Source of the DNA: Vibrio mexicanus
GTDB lineage: Bacteria; Pseudomonadota; Gammaproteobacteria; Enterobacterales; Vibrionaceae
Direction: 5' to 3'
Length of the DNA stretch: 64,000 nucleotides
Assembly: GCF_001012815.1 (NCBI RefSeq)
Contig: NZ_JYJP01000144.1
Location: 46,572-110,571, forward strand
Part shown: one piece after another, positions 58,231-64,000 of the stretch
Position numbering within the stretch: the stretch's first letter is position 1
How the letters are laid out: each line of letters begins with the position of its first letter
Made by a program: the position numbers and the translations under genes
Notes under the pieces: generated by a model
Seen by the model: only the letters and a program-made list of their open reading frames with translations
What the model was told of the DNA's origin: nothing
The model's database searches: none

Positions 58231-59794
58231 ACACTCACCTTAGTCACATCAACATACAACTTCAGGCGTTGGCCTGGTTGCAGGTATTTCTTCTTACTCA
58301 AGTTATTCCATTTTACAATGTCGTTACTCTTCACTCTAAACTTGTTAGCGATGCCGCTAATAGTGTCGCCAGAGCGTACATTGTAGAAAACGGTGCGAAT
58401 GATGGCACCATCGCTGCTGTCTTTCCAAATGACAAGCTCTTGCCCAACTCGAAGGGTATCGCGTGGTCCCATACCATTCCATTTGGCCAGAGATTGATGT
58501 GACACTTTGTTCGCGCGAGCAATGCTCCATAGCTATCGCCACTAACGACTCTATGAGTTAGTTTGATTTGGCCACGAGACTGAGATTGAGTTTTAGCCAA
58601 TCGGTTTGCAGCGCTTAAAGCATAAGCTTGGTCATCACGCGTTGAAGTTGGGATCATCAAATGTTGGCCAACTCGAATCGTATTGCCTGATAGGTTGTTT
58701 GCATTACGAATGACTTGGCTAGTGGTGTTGTATTTACTCGCAAGCACACTCAGGCTATCGCCTGCTTTGACTTGATAGCGAACCAATTGCATGCCTTTAC
58801 CGCGGTTCTCTTCGACTTTTTGGTTGAATGAGTCGACTGATTCAACCGGAAGCAATAATTGCTGAGCGCCGTCTGGAGAAGTTGCCCATTGATTGTAGGC
58901 TGGGTTTAGACTTTGGAGTTGTTTAACGGAGATCCCTGCGTAATCTGCTGCAATGGCTAGATCAAGCTGCTCTTTAGGGTCAACTAGTTCAACCACGGGT
59001 TTGTTGGCAATTGGTGGGATGGTGAATCCGTATTTTTCTTGGTTGGCGACGATATCAGCCAGTGCCAACAGTTTTGGTACGTAACCACTGGTCTCTTTTG
59101 GTAGGTCCAAAGAGAAGAAGTCTGTTGGCTTTCCGAGGTTACGATTCTTACGAATGGCGCTATTTACACGGCCACCACCGCTATTATAAGCAGCGATTGC
59201 ATGGTTCCAGTTACCATCAAAGCGGTTATTCAAGTCAGTAAGAAAATCCAATGCTGCATCGGTTGCTGCAGAGACATCGCGTCGGCCGTCGTACCAAAAG
59301 TCTTGCTCTAGGCCGTAGCTTTTACCTGTTGCAGAAACAAACTGCCATAGGCCGGCTGCGCTGCCGTGTGAATACGCAAAGGCATCGAAAGAGCTCTCTA
59401 CCACCGGCAGTAGCGCCAGCTCCATAGGAAGGCCGCGTTCTTCAATGCGCTCGGTAATCAGGTACAGAAACGGCTCTGCACGCTGCGAAACGGTTCTTAA
59501 ATGGTTCGGGTGTTTTAAATACCAAGTACGATAGTAGTCAACCTTTGGATGATCTGGGATCTCCATTTCAAGCTGCATCGCAATACGTTGCCAAACATCT
59601 TCTTGATTTTGAGGTGTGACGACGGGAGTCGGTTCAACCGCAGGTTCATCTGGTGTGGTGCTTGGTGTAACTACAGGCTTAGTCACCTGTGTCGTTGAAT
59701 CTGTTGTGTTGGATTCCGTTTCCTGATCCATAGGCTGAGTTAATTGGCATCCTGTTAGCATCAGCACCAAAACCCAGCTGTGTTTCAATCGCAT
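58227..59794 (-). CDS. mltD: Membrane-bound lytic murein transglycosylase D (frame broken)
   Basis: Lipoprotein that cleaves peptidoglycan glycan strands to anhydromuropeptides. Lipobox LTGC (Cys16), a Thr/Pro-rich linker (about 20-65), an SLT domain with catalytic Glu in VVESSFDAFAYSHGSAAGLW, and three LysM domains at the C-terminus. The frame breaks at 58532; restoring one G on the plus strand gives SGDSLWSIARANKVSHQSL in the second LysM and a length of 522. It runs into the YIP1 gene. Confidence 0.94.
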
Positions 59795-59864
59795 TTTTCA
59801 GCCCTTTTATAATTTGGCTGATGATAATACTTGTCACCCTAGCCGAGTGACAAGCAGCAAAACG

Positions 59865-60623
59865 TTAAAATTCGTTCTTCCACTCACGTAATGCTGTAAA
59901 GATTGAGACAGGATCGGTTTGCAATGTCCGATTTGTGACAGATTTGATGACACTCGGCTGATCCAAGCGTAAGAACGGGTTTATCCACTTTTCTTTGCGT
60001 ATGGTGGTGGGTATCGTGCTCTTGTTTTGCGCTCTTAATCGGTTGACCTCATCTCGATATTGGTGGAGTTGCGTATTGTCTGGTTCAACTGCAAGGGCAA
60101 AAGCAAGGTTGGCAGTGGTGTATTCATGGGCGCAGTAAACTTCGGTTTCTTCAGGCAGTGCGGCAAGTTTGCTCAGAGAGTCATGCATTTGCTGCATAGT
60201 GCCTTCAAATACGCGTCCACAGCCTGCAGAGAATAAGGTGTCGCCACAGAATAGTTTGCCGTCTCCGACATAGCCAACGTGACCAAGCGTGTGTCCTTCT
60301 AAACCCAGAACCCAAAAAACTTCATCGAACAGCTTAATTTGATCGCCCGCTTCGACGGAGTGGGTCATGGTTGGGATAGGTTCTTTTACAGAACAAACCA
60401 CATCCACATCTGGAAATTGTCTAACCAGTTCGGCAACGCCACCAATATGATCATTGTGATGGTGCGTAATTAATATCGCCTTAAGATTAAGGTTGTGCTC
60501 TTTAATATAAGCAAGCACAGGCGTGGCATCACCCGGATCGACGACGGCACAATCTTGATCGCTATTTTCGATGAGCCAGATGTAATTGTCGTTAAATGCA
60601 GGTATGCTTTTGATATGTAACAT
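59865..60623 (-). CDS. gloB: Hydroxyacylglutathione hydrolase (glyoxalase II)
   Basis: Hydrolyses S-lactoylglutathione in methylglyoxal detoxification. 252 residues, metallo-beta-lactamase fold. The zinc motif ITHHHNDHIGG, GHTLGHVGY, FCGDTLFSAGCGRVFEG and YCAHEYTTANL are clear, and the C-terminal helical domain with NPFLRLDQPSV is intact. It is divergent from the methyltransferase gene. Confidence 0.96.
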   Translation of the reverse strand: MLHIKSIPAFNDNYIWLIENSDQDCAVVDPGDATPVLAYIKEHNLNLKAILITHHHNDHIGGVAELVRQFPDVDVVCSVKEPIPTMTHSVEAGDQIKLFDEVFWVLGLEGHTLGHVGYVGDGKLFCGDTLFSAGCGRVFEGTMQQMHDSLSKLAALPEETEVYCAHEYTTANLAFALAVEPDNTQLHQYRDEVNRLRAQNKSTIPTTIRKEKWINPFLRLDQPSVIKSVTNRTLQTDPVSIFTALREWKNEF

Positions 60624-60658
60624 GGTTAGGTCTCCGATCCCTAAGGTGTAGCAGTTTA

Positions 60659-61410
60659 ATGGTCACATCCGCACGTAGTGAAAAGAAGATAGAGAAACCT
60701 CACGAGTGGCGTCAACTAAAAAATGGCCCATGGGTGAGTGAATCGATACAAACGCGCCTTGATGAATGGTGTCCTAAACTGTTCGGCTATCACCTACTAA
60801 AATTGGGTGGTTTGAGCTGTGAGCTGACAAGTTGCAACTGTAACATCCAACATCAAGTTAACCTAGATATTCAGAACCCACTGCATAACGTAATTGCCGA
60901 CGGTTACGATCTCCCTTTCTTAGAAAAAAGCTTCGATGCAGTCATTATGGCGCATCAATTGGACTATTGTAACGACCCACATCGCATGTTGCGCGAAGTG
61001 GATCGAGTGATGGTCGATGATGGCTATTTGATTATTACCGGCTTTAATCCACTAAGCTTATCTGGCTGTCGAGCTTGATGCCGTGGCGAAAAAACAATTT
61101 GCCTTGGAGTGGTAGAATGTTTACCCCAGGGCGGATTAAGGATTGGCTTGGGGTGTTAAACTATCAGGTGATTCATTGTGATACGTATGCGCTATTTCCG
61201 ATGCAAAAGTATCAGCCGCTTTGGACTTGGATGGAAAATGCGATGGGCGATTGGGCGTCGCCGATGGGGAGTTTGTACTTCATTGTGGCGCGTAAACGCA
61301 CCTATCCGCTAAAACCGATTAAGCCACACTGGAAATTAAAGCGCCGACTTGCTCCTGTCAGCGCTAACTGCAACATTCATAATTGTCAGTGTGAGAGACA
61401 CTCTCGATAA
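60659..61410 (+). CDS. YafS-like SAM-dependent methyltransferase (frame broken)
   Basis: Class I methyltransferase, about 250 residues; the E. coli homologue yafS lies at the same place between gloB and rnhA. The SAM-domain segments DGYDLPFLEKSFDAVIMAHQ (about 80-99), MLREVDRVMVDDGYLIITGF and RMFTPGRIKDWLGVLNY are visible. The N-terminal glycine motif is degenerate (LKLGGLSCE). The frame breaks near 61066; restoring one C gives SLSGLSSLMPWRKNNLPWSG. Substrate unknown. No strong ribosome-binding site. Confidence 0.8.
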
Positions 61411-61426
61411 ATATACTCTCATTAAA

Positions 61427-61891
61427 TTATGTGGTTTGATAGCCTTCATCGTTTTCGGTTGGGTTTTCTGCAGCTGCACGAGCCAGTTCGTCGCACATTT
61501 CGTTCTCACGATGGCCAGCGTGGCCTTTCACCCAATGCCATTCCACTTGGTGACGAGCAGTTTCTTTGTCTAGGGCTTGCCATAGATCGGCATTTTTAAC
61601 CGGTTTCTTGTCGGCAGTTTTCCAGCCTCGTTTCTTCCAATTATGAATCCATTGGGTGATACCTTGGCGCACGTATTGGCTGTCGGTCGTCAAAGAAACT
61701 TGGCAAGGTTCTTTAAGGGCTTGTAAACCCACTACGGCTGCTAGCATCTCCATGCGATTATTAGTCGTGAGGGTATAGCCTTTGGCTAGGGTCTTTTCCA
61801 CTTGCTTATATCGAAGGACGACACCATAACCGCCGGGGCCAGGGTTGCCTAAACAAGAACCGTCAGTGAAAATTTCCACCTGTTTCGTCAT
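61427..61891 (-). CDS. rnhA: Ribonuclease HI
   Basis: Degrades RNA in RNA-DNA hybrids. 154 residues. Catalytic motifs FTDGSCLGNPGPGGYG (Asp), TNNRMEML (Glu), TDSQYVRQGI (Asp) and a C-terminal Asp in ENEMCDELAR; the basic handle loop WIHNWKKRGWKTADKKPV is present. It is divergent from dnaQ with a 56-base shared promoter region, the classic rnhA-dnaQ arrangement. Confidence 0.97.
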   Translation of the reverse strand: MTKQVEIFTDGSCLGNPGPGGYGVVLRYKQVEKTLAKGYTLTTNNRMEMLAAVVGLQALKEPCQVSLTTDSQYVRQGITQWIHNWKKRGWKTADKKPVKNADLWQALDKETARHQVEWHWVKGHAGHRENEMCDELARAAAENPTENDEGYQTT

Positions 61892-61947
61892 GATTTGATA
61901 CTATTGGGTTAAGCACATTATCGGCATAGTCTGACACAAGATTTGAT

Positions 61948-62688
61948 ATGAATACTAGCGACAATTCCAAGCAAAAACGTATTGTGGTTTTCGATACGGA
62001 AACCACAGGTATGAACCGTGAAGGTGGCCCACACTATGAAGGTCATCGAATTATCGAGATTGGTGCCGTTGAGATTATCGACCGCAAGCTAACAGGGCGT
62101 CACTTCCACTGCTACATTAAGCCTGATCGCGAAATCCAGCCAGATGCGATTGAAGTACACGGTATCACAGACGAATTCTTGCGTGACAAACCGGAATACA
62201 AAGACATCCACGATGAATTCTTAGCCTTTATTAACGGTGCGGAGCTGGTGGCTCACAACGCGCCCTTCGATATCGGCTTTATGGACTATGAGTTTGGTAA
62301 GCTGGATGCGGCGATTGGTAAAACTGAGCAATATTGCAAAGTGACCGATACACTGGCGATGGCCAAGCGCATGGCCAATATGCCAGCAAGGAAAAACCTC
62401 GATTCATTAGCGAAGCACTACACAATTGATACATCGGCGCGTGTGCTCCACGGGGCATTGCTCGATGCCGAGATCCTTGCGGATGTTTATCTGGCGATGA
62501 CCGGTGGTCAAACTTCACTACAGTTTTCTGCAGACAGCGGAGAAGGAAATGAAGGCGGATCAAGCATTAAGCGTGTCGCATCTGGTCGAAAAGCATTAAA
62601 GGTTTTGATGGCAACCGCCGATGAATTAGAAGAACATCAAAAACGATTGGATATAGTCGAAAAAAATGGCAGTTGCCTCTGGCGTTAG
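61948..62688 (+). CDS. dnaQ: DNA polymerase III epsilon subunit (proofreading)
   Basis: 3'-5' exonuclease of the replicase core. 246 residues. ExoI VVFDTETTGM, ExoII AHNAPFDIGFMD and ExoIII HGALLDAEILADVYLA are intact. QTSLQF just after the exonuclease domain is a QxSLxF beta-clamp motif, and the C-terminal tail (about 210-246) binds the alpha subunit. Its partner dnaE is in the same window. Confidence 0.97.
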   Translation: MNTSDNSKQKRIVVFDTETTGMNREGGPHYEGHRIIEIGAVEIIDRKLTGRHFHCYIKPDREIQPDAIEVHGITDEFLRDKPEYKDIHDEFLAFINGAELVAHNAPFDIGFMDYEFGKLDAAIGKTEQYCKVTDTLAMAKRMANMPARKNLDSLAKHYTIDTSARVLHGALLDAEILADVYLAMTGGQTSLQFSADSGEGNEGGSSIKRVASGRKALKVLMATADELEEHQKRLDIVEKNGSCLWR

Positions 62689-62696
62689 GAGATAGG

Positions 62697-63947
62697 ATGT
62701 TGAGGATTGTTTTCATCATAATTGGATTGTTATTTAGCGTGAGCTCGTTCGCTCAGCAAGAATCCTCAATGTCACTGCTTGATAACCGTTTTAGGGTCGA
62801 CCCCACAATCAAACAGATTACCTTTGTGATCTATCGTGCTGAACGCTCTCAACCCGTGGTATTAGTGCGTCCCGACGGCAAAAAATACTATGCTTGGCGT
62901 CATCCTGATGATGTTCGTTGGTATCAAGAGTCGTCTATGGACATCATCTCTATTGATAATCCAATGCCAGGTCCTTGGCAGGCCGTGGGTAAAGTCACGC
63001 CTAAGAACAACATCAAGTTAATCTCGCACCTTAAGCTAACAACCGATGAATTCCCTGATCGTCTATTCCAAGGCGAGGAGATTAAGTTCACGGCGCGTTT
63101 AACCTCAAATGATGAGCCGCTGGTACTCAGAGACTTTTTAGATCGCGTCAATCTGCAGGTGACGTTCACTAAGTTTATCGAAAACGAAGAGTCGCTTGTG
63201 AAAGAAGCCCGCCCAATTCCGAAAGTGATGGGTGTATTTGCCGATGATGGACAAGGCTTGGACGAATACGCGGGTGACGGCGTATTTACCGTTGCGCTGC
63301 CAATCGAGGCGGAGCCAGGTAAATACCGTGTGCGAATCACATCCGGAAATGGGGTTTTCCTTCGTGCTCATGAGCAAGAAGTTCTGGTTTACCCAATGCC
63401 GATTCAGCCAACCTTTATTCAATCTCGTGAAGAAGGCCAGCCGCACAGTCTGGTTATTTCAGGCGAGCAGGGCATGATTGCACCCGGTTCTTTGGCAGCT
63501 CACATTGAGCACTACCAAGATGAGACACTATTAGAAACTGCGCAGGGTTCGGCGATAGAAGAGTCTCTTAAAGTTGACCTTAATTTCGATTATCAGGGCG
63601 CTATTGGTAATTTCCGTTGGCTGGGTAAAGTGTTTGCCACGGATTTGGCGTCAGGTCGAGGCCTCAAGTTTGCTATCCCGCTTCATACCTATAGTGTTCT
63701 AGAAGAAGTGAACTTTGAAGAGACTCGTCGATTGCAAGAAGAAGAGAAGCGACTTCAGCAAGAGCGATTGGAAGAGCTTAGACAGATTCAAATGCGTGAA
63801 GAGAAGCGCAAGAAGAGTATGATGATCATCATTGGTGGTAACGTGCTAGCGATTATACTTGGGCTGCTTATCTGGTTTATCCGCAGCAAATTCAAAGCGA
63901 GAAAAGCGGCGGTTCCAGAGATGCAATTGGATATGCCCAAAAAGTAG
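62697..63947 (+). CDS. TIGR03503-family membrane-anchored protein
   Basis: A 416-residue protein of unknown function, conserved beside dnaQ in vibrios. ATG 62697 has AGGAG upstream. Order: signal peptide (1-19, ending SFA/QQ), a beta-rich extracytoplasmic body with Ig-like or carboxypeptidase-like repeats (about 25-330), a charged Glu/Arg/Gln-rich coiled coil (about 345-380) and one C-terminal transmembrane helix (about 383-402) followed by a basic tail. The topology suggests a periplasmic protein anchored by its C-terminal helix. I infer no function. Confidence 0.72.
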   Translation: MLRIVFIIIGLLFSVSSFAQQESSMSLLDNRFRVDPTIKQITFVIYRAERSQPVVLVRPDGKKYYAWRHPDDVRWYQESSMDIISIDNPMPGPWQAVGKVTPKNNIKLISHLKLTTDEFPDRLFQGEEIKFTARLTSNDEPLVLRDFLDRVNLQVTFTKFIENEESLVKEARPIPKVMGVFADDGQGLDEYAGDGVFTVALPIEAEPGKYRVRITSGNGVFLRAHEQEVLVYPMPIQPTFIQSREEGQPHSLVISGEQGMIAPGSLAAHIEHYQDETLLETAQGSAIEESLKVDLNFDYQGAIGNFRWLGKVFATDLASGRGLKFAIPLHTYSVLEEVNFEETRRLQEEEKRLQQERLEELRQIQMREEKRKKSMMIIIGGNVLAIILGLLIWFIRSKFKARKAAVPEMQLDMPKK

Positions 63948-64000
63948 AGTGAATAAAGTCACTTGGGATAAAACAAAAGGCTGCGTTATGCCTGTCTCTT

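Noticed and set aside
1..64000. Mobile elements, CRISPR arrays, integron sites, tRNA or rRNA genes
   Set aside because: Read on both strands I found no transposase, integrase, spaced direct repeats or tRNA cloverleaf; the gene order is that of core chromosome.

Overview
The window is a continuous stretch of a Vibrio (Vibrionaceae) main chromosome. The gene order nqrF-apbE-nqrM-dinB, pepD, gpt-frsA-crl-proBA, nrdR-ribD-ribE-ribBX-ribH-nusB-thiL-pgpA, glnD/map, rpsB-tsf-pyrH-frr-uppS-cdsA-dxr-rseP-bamA-skp-lpxD-fabZ-lpxA-lpxB-rnhB-dnaE-accA-tilS, glnB and mltD/gloB/rnhA/dnaQ is the order expected for vibrios. Na+-NQR, a large secreted chitinase, Crl and FrsA fit a marine gammaproteobacterium. 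I saw no tRNA, rRNA, insertion sequence, prophage, integron or CRISPR array.

Layout. 1-2.5 kb: end of the Na+-NQR operon with its flavin transferase (ApbE) and maturation factor (NqrM). 2.5-7.4 kb: a REC-REC-GGDEF protein, SOS-controlled dinB, a second RecQ-type helicase and a Gre-like factor. 7.5-12.7 kb: a YggN-like periplasmic protein, a multidomain GH18 chitinase and an NSS-family transporter with a TrpR-like operator. 12.7-16.9 kb: a retropepsin-like / RimK / AstE-like operon and PepD. 16.9-17.9 kb: a gene-poor kilobase with a CRP site, a 28-codon ORF, a C-rich tract and a strong terminator, most likely the dual-function regulator VcdRP. 17.9-21.5 kb: purine salvage (NCS2 permease with a PurR-like box, gpt), frsA and crl. 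21.6-30.2 kb: proline and riboflavin synthesis, nusB, thiL, pgpA. 30.3-34.4 kb: yaeH-like, glnD and map on the minus strand. 34.8-54.3 kb: translation, isoprenoid, phospholipid, outer-membrane assembly and lipid A genes, then dnaE and accA. 54.4-64 kb: tilS, a cytochrome c, glnB, a YafD-like protein, mltD-YIP1, gloB, a YafS-like methyltransferase, rnhA, dnaQ and a TIGR03503-type membrane protein.

The genes work in recognisable sets. ApbE and NqrM mature the NQR complex. GlnD modifies the PII protein GlnB encoded 25 kb away. UppS, CdsA, Dxr, RseP, BamA, Skp, LpxD, FabZ, LpxA and LpxB form an envelope-building block. RibD, RibE, RibBX and RibH cover most of riboflavin synthesis.

Quality warning. 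Nineteen genes are split by twenty frame breaks. Each is repaired by restoring one base, in at least nineteen cases next to an identical base (a homopolymer shortened by one). They include indispensable genes (dnaE, frr, rseP, lpxB), and the restored lengths match the families. I therefore treat them as sequence errors and annotate each as one full-length CDS.
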